From positions 744,001 to 808,000 of the forward strand of contig VIIQ02000592.1 in assembly GCA_007449985.2 (NCBI GenBank): DNA of 64,000 bases. Direction: 5' to 3'. The number at the start of each line of letters is the position of its first letter. The stretch's first letter is position 1. A program made the position numbers and the translations under genes. This document shows, piece by piece, positions 11,001 through 23,442 of the stretch. This stretch comes from Desmodesmus armatus (Eukaryota; Chlorophyta; Chlorophyceae; Sphaeropleales; Scenedesmaceae). The notes beneath the pieces are model-generated. The model saw only the letters and a program-made list of their open reading frames with translations, did no database searches and was not told the origin of the DNA.

Positions 11001-14000
11001 TGCCGTGCAGGTTGCTGACAGCAGCAGTGAGCAGGAAGAGGAAGATGAGGCAGAGGAGGGGGATGAGGATGACGTCCCGATAGGCAGGCGGGCTGCTGCA
11101 GGCCGGCGCAGGCGCAGCAGCGCTGCTGCCGCTGCCGCTGCCGCTGTCACTGCCGCATGCAGCGGGAGTGACGAAGAGCCTTGGGAGGTCGATGAAGACA
11201 AGCCACAGCGGCGTGCTGCCAAGCCGCGCGCGACCCGGGCCAAGGGCAGCAGGGCTCCCCGCAACAGCAGCCGGGCTACTGCCGCTGCAGCTGCAGCAGC
11301 AGAGGGCGAGGCTGCTGCCCTCACTGGGGACCCAGAGGGCAGCAAGCAAACCAAGGGGAGGGGCAAGGCCACCTCTGCTGCTGCGGCAGCTGGTGGTGTC
11401 AAGAAGCGCAGTGCTGCAAGCAAGGCGGGGGCCAAGGCTGCTAGTGGTGCTGCCAAGGCCAGCAAGCCCAGGACTAGGAAGCCAGCACAGCGGTCGAACT
11501 TCAGGCGGCACAAGAGTAGGTGCTTGGCTTGACTGTCAGTGCATCAAACATAATGGTAATGCATGCATGGCAGCTTACACCATCAGGGATCGTGAGGTGG
11601 GGCTCTGTTGTCCTGCACACGCCAGCAGACCTCTTAGCATCTTCTGTGCTGGGATAATTGGTGCTTGCTGTCAAAGCAGAGTGCTGACTCAAGGTTGTGT
11701 GCATGCATGCATGTCTGCTTGGTGTGCTGTGTTGCAGCCAGCGCCAACGGCTATGGCTCCAAGTTCCTGTCCAAGGCTGCTGTCAAGGGAGGTGCCAACA
11801 AGAAGTGGGCCTACAAGGGCATCACCAAGTCAGGGCGGCTGGTGCGCGTGCGCAGGAAAGCCCCCCACATGGCTGGCCAGGTGAGCGGTCCGCGGCCGCA
11901 TTGTTCATGCAGTGTGTTGTGGAGGGCGGCAATGCCCTCTGTGCTGGAGTTGCTGGTCAACTGCAGGGGCTGTGTGGTATGGCTGGCTGGCCAATCTTGA
12001 TCAAGGCAGGCCAGGTAGCTGTGCTGAGCGCAGCCGGCGTGTGGCATTTGTGAGGTTGGTGGGGTAGTCAACCAGGTCAACAACAGCAAAGTCACTGCTG
12101 ACTTTTTCATTGTCACTGTGCATACACTGTATGGCTGGCAGCGGACGTGTTGTTGCCGTTGGTGGCATCTTGCCAGCTGCTGCTTAATGATGATGCTACT
12201 GCTGGGCAATCACACGGTCAACATAATGGTGTGTCTGCTGCTGTCTTATCTGCATCTCTTCCTCCAGGGTGCTGAGTACATGGAGGGCTTTGCAGGGTGT
12301 GGTGGTGGTGGTGGCAAGGGGCGCTGCTACAGGTGCGGGCAGGAGGGCCACTGGGAGGACGACTGCCCCCTACTGGCAGCTCAGGTTGCTCAGCAGGAGG
12401 CAGAGCGGCTAGCCTGGATCAGGGACAATCCAGATGCAGAGGAGGCCCAGCGGGTAGCTGGCGGCGACGGCTCCGCCTACAACACTGCTGCTCCTGCTGA
12501 CGGCACAGCAGATGGCGCAGCAGCACCAGCAGCGGCGACTGCGGCGGCAAGTGGTCCACAGGGCGGTACTGGCCCCCCAGCAGCAGCAGCGGCAGGTGGA
12601 GCAGCAGCATTGAAGCAGCAGGCCCAGCAGCAGCAGAAGCCGGCTAGGCAGCCGCCTTTGACCCAGGAGCAGCTGTGTGAGTTGGCGGGTCTCGCCCCAG
12701 ATGCATCCTGGCAGCCTGAGCAGCTGACGGAAGAGCAGCTGGCGAGGGTGCTGAAGGCTGTCTGGGGCCACAATGGCTTCAGGGGCCAGCAGCTGCCGCT
12801 GATAAGGGCGGCGCTGAACGGCACCAGCATGCTGGGTGTGCTGCCGACTGGACTCGGAAAGAGCATGACCTACCAGCTGCCGGCTCTGCTGCTGCAAGGT
12901 AAGGGAGTGGTCTGGCTTTGTTAGGGGAGGGGGCTATTTGTTGACAGCCAGCAAGGGTGCGGAAGGATGGGTGTAGTGTGTCTGGCCCTGCTGCATGCTT
13001 GGCACGCAATCTCAGCATATCCTATCAAAGCTGCCTGCCGATCTTCTCAATGTACAAGCGTTGACAAGATGATGCTTTCACCGGCTTGTTGCTGACAGCA
13101 TGTGTGGCTGCTGCTGCTGCTTTTCTTGCTGTGGCTGGCCAGGCTTGGTGGTGGTGGTGTCTCCCCTGCTGTCTCTGATGCACGACCAGGTCAGCCGCTT
13201 GCCGCCCTGCCTGCCTGGTGCGATGCTGCAAGGCAACATGAGCAGGGATGCAGTCACAGAGGTACGCAAACTGAAGTGAAAGCACACACTGTCTGTGCAT
13301 GCAAGCATGCTCAGGCCATACCGGGCCCCATCATGGGGAGGCATGCATTTTGATTCTCACAGCCTGCCGGGTGTGGGTTTGAACATGCCTTTCCTCCTTC
13401 TTGTCCACTACGCGCACAGTACAGTTGTTGACAGGCATGTGAACATCATCTGCTGTTGCACCCACAGGTGCTGTCGGAGGCAGAGTCAGGCAAGCTTCGG
13501 CTGCTGTACCTGGCCCCAGAGAAGCTGTCTGCCTTCCCTGTCCAGTCCTGCCTCAGGCGGCTCAACCTGGCCCTGGTGGTGGTGGACGAGGCCCACTGCA
13601 TGGCCGAGTGGGGAGAGGGCTTCAGGCCCTCCTACTTCAGGTCAGCACCACAGCACAGTACCATCCGTCACTACACAGGTTCTTGTGGCTCCCATGCGCA
13701 CCGCAAACGATGCTGCGCGCTTCAGGGGCTGCACACACACAGTGTGAAACTGGGCATGTGTAACGAAGTCAACCGCATGTGGCCAGTACGCATGCGGCCA
13801 ACACACAGCACAGGCATGTCAAACTACTGTGCTGATGCGAGGTGTCTAATTCCAGAGGTTGCTGCCGTGTTGTGCACAGGTTGGGCCACCTGCTGACAAA
13901 CCAGCTGCAGCCGCGCGCAGTGCTGGCGCTGACGGCCACAGCACCTCCAGCCACCCGGGCCAGCATCCTGCAGCTGCTGTGCATACCTCCTGCGCACCAG

Positions 14001-16889
14001 GTGGTGGAGTCCCCGCTCAGGAACAACCTGAGGCTGCGCGTGGTGCGCGTGCCTCCGGGGTCTGCCAAGGAGGGGCGTGTGGGCACACTCATCGTGGGGC
14101 TCTTCAAGTCAGGTGCGACAGGGGCTGTATCATTGGGCGTGCGTGTGAACGCAGGAGATACTCTTCATAAATTGAAATTGGGGGTCGGCAATTCCTGTGC
14201 AAGGGGTGGCTGCACTTGCTGCTCAGTGATGGTTCTTGCAATGTTGCACTTACAGCACAGCAGCTGGGCAAGCAGTTTCAACAGTTAACACGGATGGCAT
14301 CACCAAAAACTGAGCGCTCACCAGCTGCTTTGATGCCTGGTGCTGTGTCGTGACGTTCAACAGGAGAGCTGAGCAACGTGGGGAGTGCAGTGGTGTATGT
14401 TGGGTTCCGATATGCAGCAGACGCGCTGGCTGCGCAGCTCAAGCGTGCAGGCATCAACTCAGCAGCATACCATGCTGGACTGGCGTACGACCAGAGAGAG
14501 TTTGTGCAGGCAAGAGGCCAGCACTCCCCCTGCATGGATTAGGCCATGGTTGTGGTGCATGCTGTGGTTCTGTGCTATAGTTCTGCACAAGGATGGCCCG
14601 TGTGTTGCAGTCTGGTGCAGCTGCATCATGGTCTATAGCATTGCAGTGTTCTGTCTGCGTGTGTGCAACCCGTCTAGGGCTGTTTGGCGAGTGATAGCAT
14701 TGCTGCTGTGATCTGCTGCATCTGCCGTCTTCCTGCAGAACGCCTTCCTGCGTGGACACATCCGCGTGATGGTCGCCACCATCGCCTTTGGCATGGGCCT
14801 CGACAAGCCCGATCTGGAGGCTGTCCTGCACACCAACATGCCCAAGAGCTTGGAGGAGTACGTGCAGCAGGTGGGGCGTGCCGGGCGCGACGGCCGCAAC
14901 GCCACCTGTGTCGCCTTCCTCGACGACAACGACTACATCAGGTCCCGTGCGCTGTCGCACCAGCGCTGTGTCAAGCGCTCCAGCGTGGAGACCTTCCTGC
15001 GCATCGTGTTTGGGCGGGAAGAGGACGAGACGGAGGCGGAGCCAGCACCGGCCGCGGGAGGGAAGGCGGCAAAGCGGAGCAAGAGCAAGGCCAAGGAGAG
15101 GCTCGTGCAGAGCCAGCACAAGTGAGTGTGCAGAAGAGCAGCGCTGGTGCGCCAACTTGCTGGTGTGACTGCTTCACCCACAGTACAGGGCTTGATTGAT
15201 TGGATGAGGCCATAACAATCATGTTGCAAAAGGAGTACCCAAATTGTTGCAAATGAGTATCCAACATCTTTCTTGGGTAATCCAAGCGGATGCTGCGCAG
15301 GAAACAGCACCCACCCCTCCTGCCTGATGGCTGTGCCTTTCCCGTTGCTGTGCAGGGTGCTGCCCATCACAGCCTTCTGCACTGAGCAGGACATCGACAA
15401 GGAAGTGCTGGACAGCTGCCTGTCTTTCCTGCAAGCTGACCCATTGGAGCCGTACGTGACTGTGCTCACTAACGTGCCAGCGGTGCTGCAAGTGCGCTTC
15501 CACAAGTGAGTGCCTCATGCCAGGCAGGCGACGTCCACGCGCACATGCATGGACACTGGTGCAGCACACATTGGCGGTATGCAGGTCCACATGCGCGCTC
15601 AAAGGCTGTTAGAAAGGTGATAAGCAGCGTGGACACAGAGTGGTGCAGCACACAGTGGCTGCAGTTACAGTAGCATGGTGGTGCAGGTACAGTAGCATGG
15701 TGGTGCAGGGTTGTGTACGAGTCGTTGCTGCCTTGGCTGTTGATGCTGTGCAGGAAGCCCGCAGAGGTGCTGGCCAGCAGCCACCCTGTGGTGCAGGCCA
15801 TCCTGGATGCCAAGACTCGGCGCTACCAGGGCTGCTACAAGGTATGCAGCAGCGGTGTGCTTCTGCTACCTGCCTTCCTGGTTACAACCCACATATGCCT
15901 GCCAGATGCTTTGCGCAGTTTGTTTTGGAGATCATCATACGTGATTCACAGTCACTGCATGGCTAAGTGTTGCATCTGGACACAAACTCTTGTGCTGCAG
16001 GTGCACATGGCACCGCTAGTGGCCACTGCTGACCGGCCACCAGGTGACCTCATGTCTGAGCTGTCGGCCCTCTCCCAGGCCAAGGAGATAGGCTATGACG
16101 CTGATGTCGCAAACCAGGCCCTGTCGTGGAGGCTGCTGCGGCAGCCGGAAGACTGGGACGCCCTGGTGGATGACGCCTATGCTCGCTGTGACAAGGTGAT
16201 GCTGATGCGCCTTACCTGGGGCAGCTGTATTCATACGTAGGACGTGGTGGGGTGTGTGGAGGGGTGTTTGCCACCGCTTGAATAATGTGCGTTTTTGAAC
16301 AGTGGTGTTGCTGTGTGCTGACTTTATGTGCTGCCTGTGACACTTGGTGACCGTCTTGCCACAGGTGGTGACAGCCACAGTTGCCCGCTTGGACAGGGTT
16401 TATGAGGCCCTGGCAGGTGCTGCCATCTACGGCAGTGCAGCAGCGCAGGAGCAGCACATGCGGGCCATGATTGAGAACTACTTCCTTGAAGACGCGCTGC
16501 AGCCGCAGGGCCAGGACGCAGCGGCCGCGGCAGCAGGGGTTGCTGACGCAGCAGATGCAGAGGCAGGCGACAATATGCTGCCCTGGGGCGTGCCGCACCC
16601 GATCCTGCGGGTGTCCAGGGACTCGCTGCTGCGCCAGCTGCGGGCGGCGCTGCACAATGCGGCACAGCGGGCCCGGGACCTGGGGCGCGGCAGGTTTGAT
16701 GGGCTTGTGCTGGCCAGGATGGTTGCAGGGTTGAGCAGCCCCGCTGTGCCGCAGACTGTGTGGAAGGGGTGCAGCGAGTGGGGCCGCATGGCTGCTCATG
16801 ACTTCAGGCGGCTTGCTGACGCAGCTGAGCAGGTGGTGCAGGAGTTCTGGCAGGCAGAGGGGGGCAGCAGGCTGCGTACAATGAATTGA
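8087..16889 (+). CDS. RECQL4: RECQL4-type ATP-dependent DNA helicase with CCHC zinc knuckle, about 1924 aa, 14 exons
   Basis: 3'-5' DNA helicase of replication initiation and repair. Exons: 8087-8386, 8765-10721, 10784-11515, 11738-11880, 12268-12898, 13143-13261, 13468-13640, 13880-14112, 14364-14509, 14739-15121, 15356-15505, 15754-15841, 16001-16195, 16365-16889. The first 900 or so residues are low-complexity (polyQ, polyA, acidic Ser). Next come a basic block (RSNFRRHK, then [11 protein letters not shown]) and the zinc knuckle [14 protein letters not shown] (about 1064-1077), the order seen in RECQL4. The helicase core shows [16 protein letters not shown] (motif I), [17 protein letters not shown] (Ia), VVVDEAHC (II, about 1334), ALTATAP (III) and FGMGLDKPD plus [10 protein letters not shown] (V and VI). 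The SRLPPC and FRPSYFR stretches are RECQL4-like. Intron 9 is GC-AG. The exon 2/3 junction is uncertain (see findings). Confidence 0.9.
8987..10710 (+). repeat. CAG/GCA trinucleotide-rich coding tract (polyQ and polyA) in RECQL4 exon 2
   Basis: Interrupted CAG, GCA and GCT runs encode polyglutamine up to about 8 residues and polyalanine up to about 10-11, plus a [16 protein letters not shown] basic stretch near 9435-9475. The tract stays open in one frame for about 2 kb. The other frames and the opposite strand are therefore also open and create false reading frames. Confidence 0.9.
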
Positions 16890-17108
16890 TCGGCTGTATC
16901 ATGCCCTTCGCATGCTGAAAGGGTACGTTGGACCTTTCTGTCACGCGTTTTGAACTTGTGGCTGTGGTGAGATCGCAATCTCAACCGTCGCCCGCTTCAC
17001 GTCCACAGAATGCGCGATGCAGTCCCGGCCTGATGTCTTCGTGTCTGGTATCTTTCTTTAGGAAATTTAGCGCATCATCCTAGGCCATGTTGCGCGATCA
17101 CATGTGCG

Positions 17109-20100
17109 ATGACGCGAGACAGTAATAAGGCAGCAATGACGGTAGCGCCAGATCGTAGTCGCAATCGCGTCTTGAGGTGGCTGAACGACCCTGGGGCCCG
17201 CAGCCAGGGCGCAGCAGTCGATGACAGCCCTGTACTTCAGGCACCTGCCCCCTTTGGGCCCACCCTATCTGCCAGGCAGCGTGTTGGCCAATTGTGGAAG
17301 AGATGTAAGCATTATGGGGCTTTTTTGCTTCACTTGCTGTCCCATGTCTCCTTGCTGCGCATGGGGTCTTCCACGCCATTATCGCCGGTGCCCACCTGCA
17401 GGACAGGCCCCAGCTCAATACAGTATGACATGGTGCAACATGGTCCCATTTAGCAGCGCTCATGCATAAAGCTCATTCCATATGGCTTTTGGCCCATTCC
17501 CTGCCAAACCTTACCATCCATCGCTGCAGGGAAGTCCAAGGCCCTGGGCATCAAACCAGACGACAGCAGCCTGTCGCCTGCTGTCTTGAAGCACCACCAG
17601 CAGCTGTGTGAGCTGCACAGGGTGAGCAGCATCGGCTTCGCAGCAGATGCAGGCTGTGATGCGTCAAGTGCGCTGGCAGCAGCGGCAGGATTGCCTTGGG
17701 CTGCTGCCCACGGTCACCATCCCTTGCCTGGTGTAGCTGCACAGGACGTGAGGGGCAGTGCTGCACAGGCCCCAGGTGTGCAGCAGCCCAGCGATGTTGC
17801 GGCTGCTTACAGCAGCTCCTTCTACCAGCCCTCCTGCAGCAACCTGCCACCGGGGCCCAGCCCTGTTGTGTGCAAGCCTGATGAATTGACATATGCAGTG
17901 ACAGCATCAGGAGGGTCCATGCACAGGAGTGCAGCTGCCGTCAACAGCCCTCTGCCCAGCAGCAACAGCTGCAGCAGCGCAGTGACACCAACAGGCGAGA
18001 CGTCTTCACCCTCAGTTACGCCACGAGGAGTGTCTGTGCTGCGGCGCAGCACTGCCAACAGCAGCTTCAACCAGACCCACTCCAGCAACCCCGGCCACCA
18101 TGGCGCTCTGCCTGCTACCACAAGGAGCAGCCAGGATTGGGGTGCACCTGTGCTGCAGCAGCAGATACTGCCGCAGCAACTGGGTGGAGGAGATGCTGTG
18201 GTGGGTGACGAGGCGGCAGCAGCACAGCACACGGCAGCACCGGCATCCCCTGCTTTGCTGCCATTGCCGCCGCAGTTTGGCCAGCGCTCACCCCTGCAGC
18301 ACAACCCAGAGCTGTGGACAACTGGCAACATTCAGCTACAGCAGCTGCTGCAGGGGCCCAAGCAGCAGTCTCTCATGCAGCAGCTCCGCCCTGCTGCTGC
18401 CAACAACCCCAGGGGGCCGCTCCTGCCAGCTGGTACCGCACTGACAGCATACCCTGCCGTTGCAGCCGCCTTGAACAGCACAGCCGCTGGCTGGCTGCAG
18501 CGCAGCGCTGCCAGCACACACACAGCTGCCCTTGTCCAGCAAGGCAGCTTAAGCGCTGACACACCCCACCAGGAAGCTGTTACTGCTGCTCCTCCTGCAC
18601 AGCACAAGCAAGGCAGCTCTGCTGCTGTACCAGCCCCAGACATGCTGTCCTTGCAGTCTCCCTTTGAAACAGCCGCGGGGCATTGCGCAGCCGCAGCAGC
18701 AACCCCAGCCCTGCAGCCATCTCAGCAGGCAGCATCCCCAGCTGAAGCTGCATCAGCAACCAGAGCATCCAGCACAACGCATGAGGATGTGCAGGACTGG
18801 CTCCTGCGCACAGCTGTGCTGGAAGACGAGCTGCAGGGCCGTGCTATGGAGGTGGCAGAGGAGCTGCAGGTCCTGCAGGAGCGGCGGGAAGTGCTGGCCT
18901 CTCTCACACAGGCGCTGCAGCAGAGCCCTGCAGGCAGTTCTGAGCATGAGGCGGCAGTACAGTCGGCTGTCAGTAGCCTGGGTGCTGGGAAGAGCAGCGT
19001 GGGGTCGCTGTACAGGGCAGGGTGCGTGGCAGAGAGTGGGAGGCCAAGGACACCTGGCATCAGGTGCGCTTGGACGTGTGGCGCACGCTAGCTACTACTG
19101 CTGTAGCCTGAAATTGGTTATGGGCGTCGCAGGGACAGTGCATGCAACGCCTGTTCTACAAGCCATGACATGATGCATTACAGCATGCCACACAGCAGAC
19201 ACATGCATGCCTGGCTAGGTGGATGTTATCAGGGCGTGCTGGTGTTGCGTTTGTACAGCTGCCTTTTTTCACTGCCCAGTTTCGTCTGGTGCGTGCTTTC
19301 AATAGCAGGTGCCCAGTATACCCTGCCTGTCTCTTGCCCTAGAGCAACCCTCCTTCCCATTCTCCTCCCAATTGGCACTTTGATTGATCCCTGCCCTGCT
19401 GTCCCCGGCCATCAAACCCCTCAATCACGTCGTCTTGCTTGCGGTTCACAACCTTCACCCACAGGTCTCAGGTGTGTGCTGAGCTGAACCGCCTTGACCT
19501 CCACCTCAGTCAGCTGCAGGGCCGTGCCGCAGGCCTGGGCTCAGCTCTAGCCACCCTGCAGGGCTGCCAGGCTGTGCTGGGCAGCAACAAGGGCGCCACC
19601 CTGCGCCCGTGCAGCAGACTGGCTGTCCTGCAGCTTGTGCTGAGCGATGTGGTGGCTCGGCTGCCTGCAGAGCGGCTGCAGGAGCTGCCTGTGCTGGAGG
19701 GCCTGCCTAGCCTTGACACAGAGGCAAGGGAGATCTGCAGGCTAGCAGAAGCCAGCAGTATCCAGGCCTCTGTCGAGCCGCTGCTGCATGCAGGAGCCTA
19801 CCCGCCACCTGCCCAGCAACAGCAAGAGCCCCACCCTGACGCTTCTGTTGCCCCTGATGTTGCCCATGCATCAATCTGCCAGGCCTCCAGTGGGCTGCAT
19901 GGCGGCCTGCACAGGCAGGGTTCAGGGTTCAGCAGGTGTTCCGATGCCACTGGCACCAGCTACAGCAGGCCTGCCGCTGTAGCCCCAGCACAGCCCAGCA
20001 GTGCGCAGCAGCAGCAACAGCCCTGGTACGCAGACCTCAAACCTGGAGGTGAAGACGATGATGATGACGACGATGATATTCTGGACAGCATCTCATCTGT

Positions 20101-21331
20101 ACTGAGCAGCAAGCACTACACACCACGGCTGTCCTTGTCCTACGAGTCTCGCAAGGCTGCTGCTGCGGCCGAAGCACGGCGCACTGCCGCTGTGCTGGCG
20201 CAGCGCCCCGCATCAGCCATCGCACCTACAGGATCCGCAGCAGCGGCTGGTGCAGCTGCACTGACACTTGCTAACATCGCCAGCAGTGGCAGCTGGTCCC
20301 AGTGGCCACCAGAGGAGTCCTGCTCCGAGCTGGGCGCCGGCAGCAGCAAGCATGCAGGCATGTGGGACATGCTCTGCGTGCATACTCCGCGCAGCAGCGC
20401 TGCTCCCTCTCAGCACAAGTGGCAGCAACAGCAGCACCAACTGCTGCCCCAGCCCAGCTCGCCCAGCAGTGTAGCAAGCAGCCGCCGTGGCATCGGCAAG
20501 GCTGGGCTGCCTTACCCGCTACCCAGCTGGCCAGAGTCTCCCACAGCTGCTGCAGTGGTACCTGGATTGCAGGACAGCCCTCAAGGACCACCCACCCCTC
20601 AGACCGCTGCCACAGTCCTGAAACTGCCGGCAGGGTCGGCCACACCTCAGCACCACTGCCTGACTGCTCTGTTCGGCCAGTTGCAGCAGTCGGCAGGCAG
20701 CTGGACAGCACCTGATGTGGGGTCACAGCTGCCTGCTTCCGTGCCGCAGAGTGGGGGCCTGCAATCAAGCATGCAGCCAGCAGCGCCTGCTCCTGCAAGC
20801 AGCGGTGGTGAGGTGGCACAGGGTGCTACTGTCAGTCGCTCCAGCAGCTTCGAGAGTTGTGTGTCAGCACGCTCTCGCTTCAGCATGGAAGTGTTCGCAT
20901 CCAATCTTGCAGGTCTCAGCACACCAGCACAGGACCCTGTGCCAGCTGCTCAAGTCAATAACAGCAGCACCTGTGATGGCAGGCAGCCCAACACAGTAGT
21001 GCAGGCTGGTGGCAGAGCAGGTGGCCACACAGGTGCTACAGGTGCTGCTCCATGCAGCAGTCTGATGGATGCTTCGGTGGCTGCAGCACTGCCTGCAGGT
21101 GTTGACCTGAACAGCATGACGGTTGGGGAGCTGTTGTGTGCCCTGAGCAGTGCAGTCTCAAGCCACACACAGGTGTCTGGGCGACAGCCCTTTTCAATCA
21201 AAGCGCCAAGATGGGAGGGTGGGAGGAATGCGGCCGGTCTGTTGGCTATGCTTCTTGGAGGTTGCGTGTCCTGTACCTGGTGTTGTCAAAACCACAGTGT
21301 GTGGAATGAGGATGGTGAGCACTGCATGTGA
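17109..21331 (+). CDS. Unknown large low-complexity protein with coiled-coil segments, about 1184 aa, 3 exons
   Basis: Not recognised. Exons 17109-17304, 17530-19021 and 19465-21331 join in phase by GT-AG introns. The basic N-terminus (RDSNKAAMTVAPDRSRNRVL) is followed by a long Ser/Ala/Gln/Pro-rich region, then a helical block (WLLRTAVLEDELQGRAMEV, VLQERREVLASLTQALQQ) that crosses the exon 2/3 junction (VCAELNRLDLHLSQLQGRAA). Further on is an acidic run, GGEDDDDDDDDILDSISS. No membrane segment or catalytic motif is seen; a scaffold or microtubule/cilium-associated role is possible but not shown. The 3' end is ambiguous: a donor at 21173 and acceptor at 21359 would replace the last 53 residues with HGGELV and stop at 21380. 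The start is the first ATG of the exon that splices in phase. Confidence 0.72.
17305..17529 (+). other. Intron 1 of the unknown 1184-aa gene
   Basis: GTAAGC donor after T17304 and TCGCTGCAG acceptor before 17530. The TGTAA at 17304-17308 overlaps this donor, so it is not safely the RECQL4 poly(A) signal, although RECQL4 stops only 415 bases upstream. Confidence 0.6.
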
Positions 21332-21375
21332 TCGTATTTCATTTTTCAGCATTTTTCAGCATGGTGGGGAGCTTG

Positions 21376-21380
21376 TGTAA
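21376..21380 (+). other. TGTAA poly(A) signal of the unknown 1184-aa gene
   Basis: TGTAA 45 bases after the stop at 21331. In the alternative spliced 3' end its last three bases would be the stop codon itself. Confidence 0.6.
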
Positions 21381-22623
21381 CTGTTTTGCTGCCACACCGT
21401 GTTGTGTTCAGCGGGTATGAAGGGTTCAGCTGCCTAGGGCTTTGAGGGCAGTTGCCCTGTATGTGCCCAAACTCATCCTGCTGATGAACTTTGTTGCGGT
21501 GTGTGCAAGCCCTTGCCTGTTGTGTGTCATATGTTTTTGCTGCAAACGTACGTGGGGTAGGCTTTTGTGCTTCTTGTTAGCTGTTGCTTATGGGAATTGC
21601 TTCTTGTGTGCCAAAGTCATGGCTTGAGTTGTCATCTGTGGTGTGGATGTGGCTTGGCAATACCAGCTATGGCATGCATTTGTATGCAGTTGCCCAACAA
21701 GTTGACCCTTCCTCTTCATGTGCGCGGCAAATGCCTTGTTGCTGCATCATGACGTGCCAATGCTTGCCAGTACTGGCACTAGTGCTTGTTGATTGTGGGA
21801 GGTTGCCTTTGCTGATGGGTTCATGGTGATTTCAAGGCAGCTGCTGGGCTGCACAGCAGGTTGATGCATGACCTGCTGTTGCCGCTTTCTTGCCTGCTTG
21901 TGCGCCTTTGTTGCAACATGACACCTGGCAAGTGGTGCTGTGTGTGGCGTCTCGCAATGAGGGTGCTAACAACCACATGTGCTGAAGTGGGTGCATCCCA
22001 TGTGACTCTGCTGGTGTTCGGCCGTTTGCAAAATTGTTGGCTGGCAGTTGTCCATCTGTTATGGTTTCAGGCCGGTATTGCCCCTACAAGTGGCAGCCTG
22101 GAGCATTTGTTGCCATACGCCCTGATCGTGCATGTTACAGAGGAACGTAGCTGCATGCTATGCCTTGCTCAAGGTCTAAGGTCTCATGCTACCTTGGACA
22201 AGCTGTCCGCCGGTGTGTTTGATCTGCATATGCCTTCTTTCGCCCTTCATGGGAAGCTCGCATATGCCTTCGTTTGCCTTCCGTTTATGCCTTCTTTTGC
22301 ACACGTGCAGCAGGATGGTTCTTTCTCATGCCACCCTCTGACAGCAGCCAAACACTGCCGGATGTTGGCAGGCTGCGCAGGTTTTACTGTGGCACATGGG
22401 CTGTCATTGCTGTGGTTGGTGGGCTTCTCGATGGTGCTTCATAGCCAAGCAGGGTGCGTCATTTGTTCGACTTGTGCTGCTTTGCAGCGATGGTTGTCCT
22501 GCGGTTCCAGCACCCAGGAGCCAGTGCATGCATGCATTTTGTCTTGGATGTGCCTGCCAGAGGCAAGGGCGTTGCAGCTAGTCTTTCCTCCCTTTGCCTC
22601 GTACTGAGGTGACTCTGACGCTG

Positions 22624-23256
22624 TCACAGATGGAGCTGCACATCGGCGCTCATCCGATGCTGACTAGACTCAGGGTTCTTGCCTGGCTTGTGGGCTGTCC
22701 GACAGTCAGTGACCAGCAGAACAGCAGAAGAATGGTGGGGCTTGGCATGCAATGCGCACTTGGTGTGCAGTGGGTGCTGGACCAGCTCTGCTGGTGGTGC
22801 TGAGTGGATGCACTTGTTGTTGCAGTGCCACCATGCGTTGCACAGGCCCAGATGGTTGCGTTGCTGACGCGCCGGCGGTGTGTGGTGCCTGTATAGGCTT
22901 TTGGGACACTGCTGACCAGATCCACGGCGTCACCTGGCGCTGTGGTGGTTTTTTGTGCAACGCTTACTTCCGACGCAGGCTTAGGTGGCATGGGCTTGCA
23001 CATGAGTGCTCGCCCCAGTGCCGAGAAGAGTGAGAGCCAGTGGACTTGCTTGTCTTGATCAGGCGGTGACTAATGCTTGTGCGAGAGCAGGCTGTTGCAT
23101 TGTGCGTGAGGTCGAGCAGTGCATGCTTGCAAAATGCACGGTGTCTGGGTGTGCTAGTGTTGGCCATGGGCAATCGTCAACAGTCTCACAGATGGTGGGT
23201 TGAAAAATCAGTGGTCAACTCCCCAATGCTGACTAGACTGAGAGTCAGTGGTCTGC
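22624..23256. repeat. Diverged direct repeat pair around ATGCTGACTAGACT
   Basis: Block 22624-22680 and block 23185-23256 both start with TCACAGATGG and contain ATGCTGACTAGACT with similar flanks, about 565 bases apart. The middle parts are poorly conserved. Confidence 0.6.
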
Positions 23257-23345
23257 GTGTCCGGGCCAGCTTGATCCGTGCTTGAGGAAGAGAGGGCTGT
23301 TGCAGTGACAAGGCTTGCATGACACACCACGTATAATGCAGTATG

Positions 23346-23348
<3 letters not shown>

Positions 23349-23439
<91 letters not shown>
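23349..23439. repeat. (GT)n microsatellite, about 45 units
   Basis: Uninterrupted GT dinucleotides for 91 bases inside the gene-free stretch. The length may be underestimated by assembly. Confidence 0.97.

Positions 23440-23442
<3 letters not shown>

Noticed and set aside
10314..11513. Long open frame (399 aa) on the minus strand opposite RECQL4 exons 2 and 3
   Set aside because: It is a compositional shadow of GCA/CAG-rich coding DNA, has no domain, and lies opposite exons of a conserved gene.
17304..17308. TGTAA as the RECQL4 poly(A) signal
   Set aside because: It overlaps the donor of the next gene's first intron, so its assignment is unsafe.
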